Part shown: piece after piece, positions 27,128 to 36,126 of the stretch
How positions within the stretch are numbered: position 1 is the first letter of the stretch
Layout of the letters: each line of letters starts with the position of its first letter
Assembly (NCBI RefSeq): GCF_900996245.1
Contig: NZ_CAAJGK010000033.1
Coordinates: 174,256-238,255, forward strand
Source: Paraburkholderia sp. BCC1886
GTDB taxonomy: Bacteria; Pseudomonadota; Gammaproteobacteria; Burkholderiales; Burkholderiaceae
Length of the DNA stretch: 64,000 nt
Direction of reading: 5' to 3'
Program-made: the position numbers and the translations under genes
The notes under the pieces: generated by a model
The model's database searches: none
Seen by the model: only the letters and a program-made list of their open reading frames with translations
Told to the model about the DNA's origin: nothing

Positions 27128-28303
27128 ATGAGACAGTGCTTCATCAAGTGGTTGACGAGCAGTTCTGGCATTGCGGCGCTTGCGCTCGCGCCGATGGCTT
27201 TCGCCGCCGAGTTACCGGTCGGCGTCGAATTGCCGCTTACAGGCGGCATGGCGCGCGCGGGCAACGCGCAACTTGAAGGGATCAAGGTCGCAGCCGATGT
27301 CTTCAACCAGCGCGCCGGCAAGAACACGGTGAAGCTCATCGTGATCGATGATGAAGCGCAACCTGCCAAAGCGGTATCGGCGGTGGAAAAACTGGCCTCG
27401 AATGGCGCGCTCGCGATCACCGGCGGCTATGGATCGAACTCGGTCAGCCCGGCGTCGGAGGCTGCGGAAAAAGCCGGGCTCGTGTACATCACCTCGGGCG
27501 GCGTTGATAGCGCGATGACTTCGCGCGGGCTCAAGAACTTCTTTCGCGTCGGGCCCGCGTCGGGTTATTCAAAAGCGATCGTCGGACTGATCGCGGATAT
27601 GAACGTGAAATCGGTATCCATTGTTTCGTCGACGAAACAGGCTACATCCGATCTGGCACGCGACGTGAAAGGCGCGCTGAGCGCGAAGGGCGTCAAGGTC
27701 ACGCAGCACGAGTTCGACCCCGCCATGTCGGACTTCAAGCCGGTCGTCAACAAGATCAAGTTGCAGGACAAGCCCGACGCCATGCTGATGATCGGCTATG
27801 AGAACGACTACATCGGCATCCTGCGCGCCGCAAAGGTGCTGAAGCCGAAATTGAAGGCTGTGATCGGCGCGTGGTCGCTCGCCACGCCGAAGATGGCGGC
27901 AGAATTTGGCGATCTGGTGAATGGAGCGATCGGCACCGCGATGTTGCCGCATCCCGTGCAATTCGCTTCCGCTGATGGCCGCGCGTTCGTGGCCGCTTAT
28001 ACAAAGGCCTACAACAAGGAGCCGGACTATCTCGCGGAGTTCTCCTACGTGCAGTCGATTCTCCTGTTCGAAGCGCTTTCCCGCGCCGCCGATAAAAGCA
28101 CGCTGAAGAGCGGCGGCATTGCAAAAGAGTTGCGCGCGCAGCCCTTCGATACGCTGATCGGCGCGGTCAAATTCGACGAAAAGGGCGATAACCCCGCGTT
28201 CCTCAACAACATGGCGCAGATCCAGGACGGGAAGGTGGTCATCGTCTGGCCGAAGGATAAGGCCACTGGAACGCTGAAGTTCCCCGCGACGCCTTGGCAA
28301 TGA
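27128..28303 (+). CDS. ABC transporter substrate-binding protein (HAAT type), copy B
   Basis: This 391-residue periplasmic binding protein is paralogous to the one at 24725. The signal peptide ends near residue 26 (MAFAAE) and the mature chain begins LPVGVELPLTGGMARAG. The two copies share long stretches across both lobes, which suggests a local duplication with later divergence. It directly precedes livH-type permease gene 28332, so it is the cognate binding protein of that importer. The first copy may feed the same permease with a second ligand. Confidence 0.88.
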   Translation: MRQCFIKWLTSSSGIAALALAPMAFAAELPVGVELPLTGGMARAGNAQLEGIKVAADVFNQRAGKNTVKLIVIDDEAQPAKAVSAVEKLASNGALAITGGYGSNSVSPASEAAEKAGLVYITSGGVDSAMTSRGLKNFFRVGPASGYSKAIVGLIADMNVKSVSIVSSTKQATSDLARDVKGALSAKGVKVTQHEFDPAMSDFKPVVNKIKLQDKPDAMLMIGYENDYIGILRAAKVLKPKLKAVIGAWSLATPKMAAEFGDLVNGAIGTAMLPHPVQFASADGRAFVAAYTKAYNKEPDYLAEFSYVQSILLFEALSRAADKSTLKSGGIAKELRAQPFDTLIGAVKFDEKGDNPAFLNNMAQIQDGKVVIVWPKDKATGTLKFPATPWQ

Positions 28304-28331
28304 GAGATTCGCTGGAATCCAGGAGAGCACC

Positions 28332-29204
28332 ATGACGGATCTGATAGTGCAGTCGCTGTATTCGGGCGTACTGACGGGTGGGGCGTATGCGCTCGTCGCG
28401 CTCGGACTGGCGCTCGTGTTCGGCGCAATGCGCGTCATCAACCTCGCGCACGGCGAACTCGTGCTGCTGGCGGCCTATGTCGCCTATTCGTTCGAGAGCC
28501 GGCTTGGCATCAACCCCGTGTTCGCAATTCCCCTCGCCATCCCCGTGGTGTGTCTCGCTGCGGCGGGGGCCTACTATCTGGTCAGCCGCATCAAGCGGGA
28601 CCGCGAACTCAACTCGCTGATCCTGACCTACGGGCTCGGCATCATCCTGACCAATGCCGTGCTGCTGGTCTGGAACGCCGACGTGCATTCGACCAATTCG
28701 GCCTGGCTGCAGGACACGCTGAGTATCGGCAACGTAATGAGCATGCGCAGCGAGATGCTCTCGTTCGGCGTCAGCGTGCTGCTGATGGGCGTGCTCTGGT
28801 GGTGGCTGTCGCGGTCGTGGTACGGCCGCGCGGTGCGCGCCATCTCAAGTAATCGCGATGCGGCGAAACTCATGGGCATCAATCCGGGCAGGATCGAACT
28901 CGTGACCTTTCTTGTGGCCGGCGTGCTGGCGTCGTGCGCGGGGGTATCGATTTATGCGAGCAGCGCCATCCAGCCTTCGATCGGCGAAGCGCTGACGGTT
29001 AAGGCGTTCATCATTACCGTGCTGGCGGGTATTGGCTCGATTCCAGGCGTGTTGCTCGGCGCCATGTTGCTGGGGATCGCGGAGGCGCTGACGGTCACGC
29101 TCTACAGTTCCGCGATGCAGGAACTCACCGGCATGGTGCTCTTCCTGCTCGTGCTCTACGTGTTGCCCAATGGCTTGTTCGGCGTTGCCCGGAGGCGCGG
29201 ATGA
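28332..29204 (+). CDS. Branched-chain amino acid-type ABC permease LivH
   Basis: This 290-residue inner-membrane permease of the LivH type has about eight helices, with the family opening SGVLTGGAYALVALGLALVF and the conserved RVINLAHGELVLLAAY near residue 35. The C-terminal coupling loop is near GINPGRIELVTF. A strong site (AGGAG) precedes the ATG. Its stop overlaps the LivM start by four bases (ATGA). It forms the membrane channel of importer 1 with the next gene. Confidence 0.9.
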   Translation: MTDLIVQSLYSGVLTGGAYALVALGLALVFGAMRVINLAHGELVLLAAYVAYSFESRLGINPVFAIPLAIPVVCLAAAGAYYLVSRIKRDRELNSLILTYGLGIILTNAVLLVWNADVHSTNSAWLQDTLSIGNVMSMRSEMLSFGVSVLLMGVLWWWLSRSWYGRAVRAISSNRDAAKLMGINPGRIELVTFLVAGVLASCAGVSIYASSAIQPSIGEALTVKAFIITVLAGIGSIPGVLLGAMLLGIAEALTVTLYSSAMQELTGMVLFLLVLYVLPNGLFGVARRRG

Positions 29205-30160
29205 ATCGTATTGCCGTAATTGGTATCGTGCTGCTTCTGCTGTACGTGGGCGTGCCGCTGGTCGTAGGCCGTGATCTTTATCTGATGAGCGTGACGAATG
29301 CGTCGCTTACGATCGCCGGCGTCGCACTTGCGTGGGCTTTGCTCGGTAATCTGGGCGGTATGGTCAGTTTTGGCCACAGCGCGTTTTTCGGCGTTGGTTC
29401 CTACGTTTCCGCGCTGCTGACGCTCAAGGCCGGATGGCCCGTATTCCCCGCGATGCTCGCAGGTGGCCTGAGCGCCGTCATCGCGTCGCTTGCGATGTTG
29501 CCCGCATTGCGGCTGAAGGGGCCGTATTTTGCGCTTGCAATTCTCGCGTACGCGCAGATTTTCCGCATTCTTGCGACCGAAATGTCGGGCGTCACAGGCG
29601 GCTCTAGCGGTCTGTCCAGCATTCCGGGTTTGCCGAAGGTATTCGGCTTCGACCTTGCGACGAAGACCGGCAACTATCTGGTCATCCTTACGCTCGTACT
29701 GGTTTTCGCGCTGGCCTATTATTTTCTGCGGCGAAGCTACATTGGGCTCGCGTTACGCGCAATGCACGAATCCGAGGACGCAACGCGGGTAGTCGGCGTG
29801 AACAGCACCATGCTCAAGACCGCCATGCTAATGCTGTCCGCGCTGATGACCGGACTGGTTGGCGCGTTCAACGCGCACACTATCAATTTCCTCGAACCCG
29901 ACTATGCGTTCAACTCGACCTGGGCTGTGGTCCCGATCATCGCGGCTATCTTTGGCGGTTACCGGACCATCGTGGGGCCGCTGGTCGGCGCGGTCGTGGT
30001 GTATCTCGTCGATCAGCTTTTCCTGAAGAATATCCTGCCGACAGGGCATCAGATCGTGCTCGGGATTCTCCTTGTCGGCATGATCATCCTGAGTCCGGCC
30101 GGCCTCACCACGCTGTCTTTCAGGAAGCGCAAGAAGGGAGACGCCTATGCCACAAGCTGA
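29201..30160 (+). CDS. Branched-chain amino acid-type ABC permease LivM
   Basis: This 319-residue permease of the LivM type carries the hallmark LGGMVSFGHSAFFGVGSYVS near residue 50 and ALRAMHESEDATRVVGVN near residue 180, the loop that contacts the ATPase. It overlaps livH by four bases and the livG-type gene by fourteen, showing a translationally coupled operon. It pairs with LivH in importer 1. Confidence 0.9.
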   Translation: MNRIAVIGIVLLLLYVGVPLVVGRDLYLMSVTNASLTIAGVALAWALLGNLGGMVSFGHSAFFGVGSYVSALLTLKAGWPVFPAMLAGGLSAVIASLAMLPALRLKGPYFALAILAYAQIFRILATEMSGVTGGSSGLSSIPGLPKVFGFDLATKTGNYLVILTLVLVFALAYYFLRRSYIGLALRAMHESEDATRVVGVNSTMLKTAMLMLSALMTGLVGAFNAHTINFLEPDYAFNSTWAVVPIIAAIFGGYRTIVGPLVGAVVVYLVDQLFLKNILPTGHQIVLGILLVGMIILSPAGLTTLSFRKRKKGDAYATS

Positions 30161-30875
30161 ACTCGAACTGCAGAACGTGACCATCCGCTTCGGCGGGATC
30201 ACGGCCGTGAACAACGTGTCGATGACAGTCGGCACGCAGGATCTGGTCGGGCTCGTAGGTCCCAACGGTGCGGGCAAGACCACGCTGTTCAACGCGATCT
30301 CCGGCCTCGTCCGTCCCACGCAGGGCGCAATACGCTTCAACGGCGCCGATATGCTGAAGACATCGCTGCACCAGAGGGCGCGCCTGGGTATCGGCAGGAC
30401 GTTTCAGGTGCCGCAACCCATGCACGAACTGACCGTGCGCGAGAACCTGATCGTCGCGCAGCGATTCGGCGCGGGCCGCGTGGACGAAGGGCGTATCGAC
30501 GAGATCCTCGGTTTTCTCGGACTTGCCGACAAAGCCGACCGCAACGCCGCGACCCATCTCGCCCTGACCGAGCTCAAGGCGCTGGAGGTCGCGAAGTCGC
30601 TGGCGACAGGGCCGAAGCTCCTGCTGCTCGATGAAGTCCTCGGTGGCCTGGAAACCGCGAACAAGCGCCGCTTCATGGCGATGCTGCGCGAGGTTCACGA
30701 GCGTTACAAGGTAGGCATTCTGATCATTGAGCATGATATTGAAACGGTGATGAACCTGTGCCGGCGCGTCTGCGTGCTGAATTTCGGCGAACTGATCGCC
30801 GATGGGCCGCCCGCCGAAGTGTTCCGCGATCCGGCGGTGATGAAAAGCTACACAGGCGAGGTGGCCGATGCTTGA
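30147..30875 (+). CDS. ABC transporter ATP-binding protein LivG
   Basis: This 242-residue ATPase of the LivG type has Walker A GPNGAGKTTLFNAI near residue 38 and Walker B LLLLDEVLGGL near residue 160. The signature motif is unusual: where LivG normally has a form of YGQQRRLE, this protein has LALTELKALEVAKSL. The D-loop also reads LGGL instead of AAGL. Such variants form a known-looking subgroup in Burkholderiaceae, so the protein is probably active. It energises importer 1 with LivF. Confidence 0.88.
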   Translation: MPQAELELQNVTIRFGGITAVNNVSMTVGTQDLVGLVGPNGAGKTTLFNAISGLVRPTQGAIRFNGADMLKTSLHQRARLGIGRTFQVPQPMHELTVRENLIVAQRFGAGRVDEGRIDEILGFLGLADKADRNAATHLALTELKALEVAKSLATGPKLLLLDEVLGGLETANKRRFMAMLREVHERYKVGILIIEHDIETVMNLCRRVCVLNFGELIADGPPAEVFRDPAVMKSYTGEVADA

Positions 30876-31569
30876 AGTGAACAGCGTGCGTGCCGGCTAC
30901 GGCGTAATCAACGTGTTGTGGGACGTCTCCATTCAGGTCGCGCGAGGCGAAGTAACGGCGATCGTGGGCCCGAACGGCGCAGGCAAGACCACGCTGCTGC
31001 GCACGATCATGGGATTGTTGCCGCTGCAACGCGGGCAGGTCGTGTTCGACGGCGAGCCGATCAGCGCGCTTTCGACCTGGAGCCTGCCGGAACGCGGTAT
31101 TGTCATGGTGCCTGAAGGCCGGATGATTTTCCGCGACATGTCGATAGAAGAAAACCTGATGATGGGCGCGTTCCCGAAGAGCAAGCGCGCGGCCGCCAAG
31201 GCGCAACTGGAGGAAGTCTTCGATATTTTTCCGCTGCTGAAGGAACGCCGCCGCTTGCAGGCCGGCACGCTCTCAGGCGGACAGGCGCAAATGCTGGCGC
31301 TCGGCCGCGGGCTGATGTCGGCACCGCAACTGATGTTGATCGACGAGCCGTCGCTGGGTCTGGCGCCGGTCATCGTGCAGGAAGTGTTCGAGGTCCTCGG
31401 CCGCCTGAAAAAAGCGGGCAGGACAATCGTGCTGGTCGAGCAGAGCACGAACATGGCGTTGAAGATCGCAGATCAGGTGTATCTGATGCAAGGCGGCAAG
31501 GTGACCTTGTCGCGTCGAGCGGAAGAGGTCAGCGTCGACGCACTGCACGAGCTGTACTTCTCGCGATGA
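30868..31569 (+). CDS. ABC transporter ATP-binding protein LivF
   Basis: This 233-residue ATPase of the LivF type has Walker A GPNGAGKTTLLRTI near residue 36, a canonical signature LSGGQAQMLALGRGL near residue 135, and Walker B LMLIDEPSLGLAP. Because LivG of the same operon has a degenerate signature, this subunit may carry the fully competent composite site. It overlaps LivG by eight bases and ends seven bases from the convergent LysR gene. Confidence 0.9.
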   Translation: MLEVNSVRAGYGVINVLWDVSIQVARGEVTAIVGPNGAGKTTLLRTIMGLLPLQRGQVVFDGEPISALSTWSLPERGIVMVPEGRMIFRDMSIEENLMMGAFPKSKRAAAKAQLEEVFDIFPLLKERRRLQAGTLSGGQAQMLALGRGLMSAPQLMLIDEPSLGLAPVIVQEVFEVLGRLKKAGRTIVLVEQSTNMALKIADQVYLMQGGKVTLSRRAEEVSVDALHELYFSR

Positions 31570-31576
31570 GCCGCGC

Positions 31577-32479
31577 TCATTCCAGCCGGCCAACGCCGTC
31601 GGCCACCAGCAGGTCCACCAGTCTGCGAGCGAAAAGCGGCAGCGCATCCAGTTCGGCTACGCAGATCTGCAGATTGCGCACAGCCCATTCGTCCTTCAAT
31701 GGCACGATCCGCAGCGCCATGGTCTTTGCATGGCGCAACGCGGTCGCCTCCGGCAGCACGCCAATACCAATGTTTGCTTCGATCATCCGGCAGGCGGCTT
31801 CGAAGTTGCTTACCTGGATGCGCCATTGCATGGAACGCTGTAGTTCGGCGGCCGCGCGCTTGAGAAAGCCGTGGATTGCGCTGCCTTCGGGCGGCCCGAT
31901 GAAGTCGTAGTCCAGCGTCTCGCTGAAAAAGACCTTCTTCTCCTGCGCAAGCGGATGACTCAGCGCGGTGGCAAGTACCAGCCGGTCGCGCCGGTATGGC
32001 ATCACCTGCAGGCCATCTGTGCGGATATTGCCGGCTACCAGGCCGATATCGACGGTACGTTCCTGCACCGCCCGCACGATATCGCCGCTGAGACGCTCCT
32101 GCATTTCCACATTGACGTCGGGATAGTTCACCAGATAAGTGCGCAACACGGCGGGTAGAAATTCGCTGATTGCAGTCGTGTTCGCTTGCACACGCACGTG
32201 GCCCTTCACGCCCTTCGAGTACTCCTGCAGGTCCCCGGTCAGCTGCTCGAGTTGTTGCATCACGCGGCGCGCGTGCAGCAGCAGCGTCTCGCCCGGCCCC
32301 GTGAGCGTCACACCTTGGCTCGTGCGGCTCAGCAGCTTCACGCCGATCTGTTCCTCCAGGTTCTTGATGCGCGTGCTGGCCGCTGGCAGCGACAGATGCG
32401 AGCGTTCCGCGCCGCGCGTGAGGCTGCTTTGTTCGGCGATATGCGTGAATAGCCTGAGGTCGACCAGATCGAAATGCAT
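31577..32479 (-). CDS. LysR family transcriptional regulator, island copy 1
   Basis: This 300-residue LysR regulator opens MHFDLVDLRLFTHIAEQSSL; the helix-turn-helix follows (RSHLSLPAASTRIKNLEEQI). It is a paralogue of the LysR at 53689, sharing the opening, IKNLEEQ, GHVR-ANTTAISEFLP, the IGLVAGN/IGIVAGN segment and QVSNFEAACRMIE/QVGNFEAACRMIE. The start is the ATG at 32479; the upstream ATG at 32548 would give an unrelated extension. It is divergent from the SDR operon across 202 bp containing nested inverted repeats, and so probably controls it. Confidence 0.88.
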   Translation of the reverse strand: MHFDLVDLRLFTHIAEQSSLTRGAERSHLSLPAASTRIKNLEEQIGVKLLSRTSQGVTLTGPGETLLLHARRVMQQLEQLTGDLQEYSKGVKGHVRVQANTTAISEFLPAVLRTYLVNYPDVNVEMQERLSGDIVRAVQERTVDIGLVAGNIRTDGLQVMPYRRDRLVLATALSHPLAQEKKVFFSETLDYDFIGPPEGSAIHGFLKRAAAELQRSMQWRIQVSNFEAACRMIEANIGIGVLPEATALRHAKTMALRIVPLKDEWAVRNLQICVAELDALPLFARRLVDLLVADGVGRLE

Positions 32480-32546
32480 GTAGTTGACGCGTGTCCGGAA
32501 GATAAGAAAGGCGGCGCCCGAGTGACGCCAGACCCGCATTGTGCGC

Positions 32547-32598
32547 ATTAAGCACGCATCTCACCATTAGCGCAATTACGGGTTAATGGTTGCTTAAT
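32547..32598. promoter_or_regulatory. Nested inverted repeats, candidate LysR control region
   Basis: Inner pair: ACCATTA (32563-32569) and TAATGGT (32584-32590), 14 bases apart. Outer pair: ATTAAGC (32547-32553) and GCTTAAT (32592-32598). Both are perfect 7-base arms in the gap between divergent LysR copy 1 and the SDR gene. The arrangement is that expected for LysR recognition and activation sites. Which pair is bound is not known. Confidence 0.5.
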
Positions 32599-32681
32599 CG
32601 GGGTTTCAGCATATGCAAATTGTCGTTGGCGGTGCGATGCGGCAAGCTGCAATGAACAAAAACCGACGGAGACGCACACGC

Positions 32682-33602
32682 ATGGCAACGCAAGACATGA
32701 TGGACGGCAAGGTGGTGATCGTGACCGGTGCAGGCGGTGGAATTGGCCGCGATATCGCGTTGCTGATGGCCCGCAACGGTGCGAAAGTCCTGATCAATGA
32801 CATTGGCGCGTCGCTTGAGGGCGAAGGCAAGAGCGCGGGTCCGGCACAAAGCGTCGTCGATGAGATCGCTGCGTTCGGCGGGCAAGCGGCCGCGAACACG
32901 GATAGCGTGGCGGACGCCGACGGTGCGCGCCATATCGTGCAGAACGCCCTTGACGTGTTCGGCCGCGTGGACTGCGTGGTGAACAATGCGGGCATTCTGC
33001 GCGATCGCTTCTTCCACAAAATGAGCGATGAAGAATGGGACGCGGTGCTGAAGGTCCACCTGTACGGCACATTCAATGTATCGCGCGCAGCAGCCGAGCC
33101 GTTCAAGGCGCAAGGCTCCGGTGCATTCGTACACATGACTTCTACCTCGGGACTGATCGGCAACCTCGCGCAGGCCAACTACAGCGCGGCCAAGCTCGGC
33201 ATTGCGGGCCTGTCGAAATCCATTGCGCTCGATTTACAGCGATCCGGCGTGCGCTCGAACTGCATTGCGCCGTTTGCATGGAGCCGGATGATCAGCTCGA
33301 TCAAGATCGATTCCGCCGAACAGGAAGCGCGCGTCGAGAAGATCAAGCAGATGACGCCCGCCAAGATTGCGCCGCTTGCGGTCTTTCTCGGTAGCGACGG
33401 CGCGCAGGACGTCACCGGTCAGATCTTTGCGGTACGCAACAACGAGATCTTCGTGATGAGCCAGCCGCGGCCCGTGCGGTCCGTGCATCGCGGTGAAGGT
33501 TGGACTCCGCAAAGCATTGCGGAGCACGCGATTCCTGCGCTGAAGTCTTCGTTCCATTCGCTCGATGTATCGGCGGACGTGTTCAGCTGGGACCCGGTGT
33601 GA
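32682..33602 (+). CDS. SDR family 3-hydroxyacyl-CoA dehydrogenase (MFE-2 type)
   Basis: This 306-residue short-chain dehydrogenase/reductase has the cofactor motif TGAGGGIG at residues 15-22, NNAG at 101-104, Ser154 in MTSTSG, and the catalytic Tyr167 and Lys171 in QANYSAAKLG. The NINDIGASLEG-like acidic residue after beta 2 (INDIG) favours NAD. Sequence pattern and the long C-terminal extension match the (3R)-hydroxyacyl-CoA dehydrogenase unit of peroxisomal MFE-2/HSD17B4. A hydratase-2 gene follows at 36909, so the two could together replace MFE-2. The ATG at 32682 follows CGGAG. It overlaps the CoA-transferase gene by one base. Confidence 0.85.
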   Translation: MATQDMMDGKVVIVTGAGGGIGRDIALLMARNGAKVLINDIGASLEGEGKSAGPAQSVVDEIAAFGGQAAANTDSVADADGARHIVQNALDVFGRVDCVVNNAGILRDRFFHKMSDEEWDAVLKVHLYGTFNVSRAAAEPFKAQGSGAFVHMTSTSGLIGNLAQANYSAAKLGIAGLSKSIALDLQRSGVRSNCIAPFAWSRMISSIKIDSAEQEARVEKIKQMTPAKIAPLAVFLGSDGAQDVTGQIFAVRNNEIFVMSQPRPVRSVHRGEGWTPQSIAEHAIPALKSSFHSLDVSADVFSWDPV

Positions 33603-34852
33603 TGCGTGAAGGCCGGATGCTCGATGCGTCGCATCTCGACGTGTCGCGCTACGTGCGTCCCGGCGACATGGTCGCCTGGGGGCAATGCGGCGCGGAGCCT
33701 TGCATGCTGACGGCGGCGTTAGCCGCGCAGCGCGCGTCCGTCGGCGGGCGCTTCGGTGTGTTTATTGGCGGGACATGGTCGGACAACATGGCGGCCGATT
33801 GCGCCGATGCGATCGACTTCCGGTCGTACACGGGCGCGGGCAACAACCGCAAGCTCGCGAAGGCCGGCGTGCTCGACATCCTGCCATCGCATTACTCGCA
33901 ATTTGCACACGCGCTGAAGGCCGACGTACTGTTCCTGCAAGTCGCGCCCGCCGACGAAAACGGCCGCTACAGCCTGTCCATCGCGCACGAGTATCTCGTT
34001 CCGCTGATCGATACCGCGCGCGTCGTGATCGCCGAAGTCAATGCTGCCGCGCCTTGGACGCATGGATCGCGCACCCTGCATGCCAGTGATTTTGATGTCC
34101 TCGTCCAGTCGGACCGCACTCCGCTCGAATGGCCGCGCGCGCAGCCCGGCGAGATCGAAGCGCGGATCGCGGCGCATACAGCGGCGCTGATCGACGACGG
34201 CATGACGCTGCAGTTCGGCATGGGCGCATTGCCCGAAGCGATTCTTGCGGCGCTGGGTGATCGCCGCGATCTGGGCGTGCATAGCGGCACGATCGGCGAT
34301 GCGGTGGCCGAGCTGAGCGAGCGCGGCGTCATTACCAATGCACGCAAGACGTTGGATCGAGGCGTCACCATCGCGGGAATCATGATGGGCGGCAAGCGGG
34401 TTTATCGCTTCGCGCATGGGAATCCTTTGGTGCAATTCCGGCCCACGTCGTACACACATGACATCGATGTGCTTGGCCGGCTTGACCGTTTTGCCGCGAT
34501 CAATTCGGCAATCGAAGTCGATCTGACGGGTCAGGTCAACGCGGAATCGGCGGCGGGGCAGTACCTCGGCGCGGTCGGTGGCGGCGTCGATTTTTTGCGC
34601 GGCGCGGCGCGCTCGAAAGGCGGCTTGCCGATCGTCGCGCTGCCAAGCCAGACCGCCAAGGGTTCGCGCATCGTCGCACACCTGAATGGACCCGTCAGCA
34701 CGCCCCGCAGCGACGCGGGGCTGATCGTCACCGAGCACGGTGTCGCCGATTTGCGCGGCCTGACGCTCAGGCAACGCGTGCGCCGCATGCTCGATATCGC
34801 CGCGCCCAAGTGGCGCGAGACGCTCGAAGCCGAGGCGCATGCACTCGGTTGA
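33602..34852 (+). CDS. Acetyl-CoA hydrolase/transferase family CoA-transferase
   Basis: This 416-residue family I-type CoA-transferase is related to Cat1 and 4-hydroxybutyrate CoA-transferase. The C-terminal domain contains INSAIEVDLTGQVNAES near residue 305, which includes the catalytic-Glu region, followed by GAVGGGVDFLRGA. It would move CoA from acetyl- or succinyl-CoA to the pathway acid. The start overlaps the SDR stop as TGATG. The Yersinia itaconate CoA-transferase is, to my memory, of this broad class, so this is one of two candidate activators in the island; the other is the CaiB-type protein at 40767. Confidence 0.83.
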   Translation: MREGRMLDASHLDVSRYVRPGDMVAWGQCGAEPCMLTAALAAQRASVGGRFGVFIGGTWSDNMAADCADAIDFRSYTGAGNNRKLAKAGVLDILPSHYSQFAHALKADVLFLQVAPADENGRYSLSIAHEYLVPLIDTARVVIAEVNAAAPWTHGSRTLHASDFDVLVQSDRTPLEWPRAQPGEIEARIAAHTAALIDDGMTLQFGMGALPEAILAALGDRRDLGVHSGTIGDAVAELSERGVITNARKTLDRGVTIAGIMMGGKRVYRFAHGNPLVQFRPTSYTHDIDVLGRLDRFAAINSAIEVDLTGQVNAESAAGQYLGAVGGGVDFLRGAARSKGGLPIVALPSQTAKGSRIVAHLNGPVSTPRSDAGLIVTEHGVADLRGLTLRQRVRRMLDIAAPKWRETLEAEAHALG

Positions 34853-34891
34853 CGGCACTGCCAAACCTATTAAAGAACCAGGAAAACAACC

Positions 34892-36088
34892 ATGAAACGA
34901 GCAGCGATTGTCGCGCCGGTTCGTACCCCCGTTGGCACGTTTGGCGGCGCGTTGCGACCGGTTTCCGTCGAAAAACTCGCGGCAACCGTGTTGCGCGAAA
35001 CCGTGTCGCGCAGCGGCATCGACCCGGAACGGATCGAGGACGTCGTGTTCGCACAATCCTATGCGAATAGCGAGACGCCATGTATTGGCCGATGGGCAGC
35101 GCTCGAAGCCGGCCTGCCCGTGCATGTGCCGGGCATGCAGCTCGACCGGCGTTGCGGCGGCGGCCTGCAGGCCATCGTCACGGCGGCGATGATGGTCCAG
35201 AGCGGCGCGGCCGATGTCGTGGTCGCGGGCGGCGTGGAGAGTATGAGCAACATCGAGTACTACAGCACGGACATGCGTTGGGGTTCTCGCGCCGGGTCCG
35301 TGAAGATGCATGACCGGCTGGAACGCGGCCGCGAACGTTCGCAACCGGAAGCGCGCTTCGGCTATATCTCGGGAATGATCGAGACGGCCGAAAATCTCGC
35401 GAAGCAATATGGCATCACGCGCGAGGCCGCCGATGAATACGCGGCGCGCAGTCATCAGCGCGCAGCAGCTGCGTGGGAGTCGGGCAAATTCGCCGATGAA
35501 GTCGTATCAATCAGCGTGCCGCAACGCAAGGGCGAAGCAATCGTGTTCTCGAAGGACGAGGGCGTGCGCGCCGAAGCGACAGCGGCATCGCTCGGAAAAT
35601 TGCGGACCTTGATCAAGGACGGCACGGTGACCGCCGGCAATTCGAGCCAGCAGAACGACGCGGCGGCCGCCTGCCTCATCGTGGCGGAAGACAAACTCGC
35701 CGAGCTTGGCCTGACACCGATAGGCTATCTCGTCGGCTGGGCGGCGAGCGGCTGCGAGCCGGCCACGATGGGTATCGGCCCGGTTCCCGCTGTGCAAAAG
35801 CTCTTGAGCAAGACCGGTCTTTCTTTCGATGATCTCGATCTTGTTGAACTGAATGAAGCGTTCGCGTGCCAGGTGCTGTCGGTGCTGAAAGGCTGGGACT
35901 GGCACGACGACAGCCGCCTCAACGTGAACGGCTCGGGCATTTCGCTCGGACATCCGATTGGCGCAACCGGCGTGCGCATGCTGACGACCTTGCTGTACGA
36001 ATTGCAGCGGCGCAAAGGGCGTTACGGGCTCGAGACGATGTGCATCGGCGGCGGTCAGGGCATGGCCGCGATCTTCGAGCGCGCTTGA
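34892..36088 (+). CDS. Acetyl-CoA acetyltransferase (thiolase)
   Basis: This 398-residue type II thiolase has the acyl-accepting Cys88 in QLDRRCGGGLQA, the catalytic His in the GHPIGATG motif near residue 352, and the second Cys in CIGGGQGMA near residue 382. NEAFACQ is conserved near residue 329. It cleaves a 3-ketoacyl-CoA with CoA, or condenses two acyl-CoA molecules. Its place after the MFE-2-like dehydrogenase fits the last step of a beta-oxidation round. It is separated by about 40 bases on either side and probably co-transcribed. Confidence 0.92.
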   Translation: MKRAAIVAPVRTPVGTFGGALRPVSVEKLAATVLRETVSRSGIDPERIEDVVFAQSYANSETPCIGRWAALEAGLPVHVPGMQLDRRCGGGLQAIVTAAMMVQSGAADVVVAGGVESMSNIEYYSTDMRWGSRAGSVKMHDRLERGRERSQPEARFGYISGMIETAENLAKQYGITREAADEYAARSHQRAAAAWESGKFADEVVSISVPQRKGEAIVFSKDEGVRAEATAASLGKLRTLIKDGTVTAGNSSQQNDAAAACLIVAEDKLAELGLTPIGYLVGWAASGCEPATMGIGPVPAVQKLLSKTGLSFDDLDLVELNEAFACQVLSVLKGWDWHDDSRLNVNGSGISLGHPIGATGVRMLTTLLYELQRRKGRYGLETMCIGGGQGMAAIFERA

Positions 36089-36126
36089 TCGCGTCATCGA
36101 TTGGAAGATAACGAGCGGAGACCAGC

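Noticed and set aside
33719..35455. 578-codon minus-strand open frame opposite the CoA-transferase and thiolase genes
   Set aside because: It spans two well-supported genes on the other strand and contains no recognisable motif.
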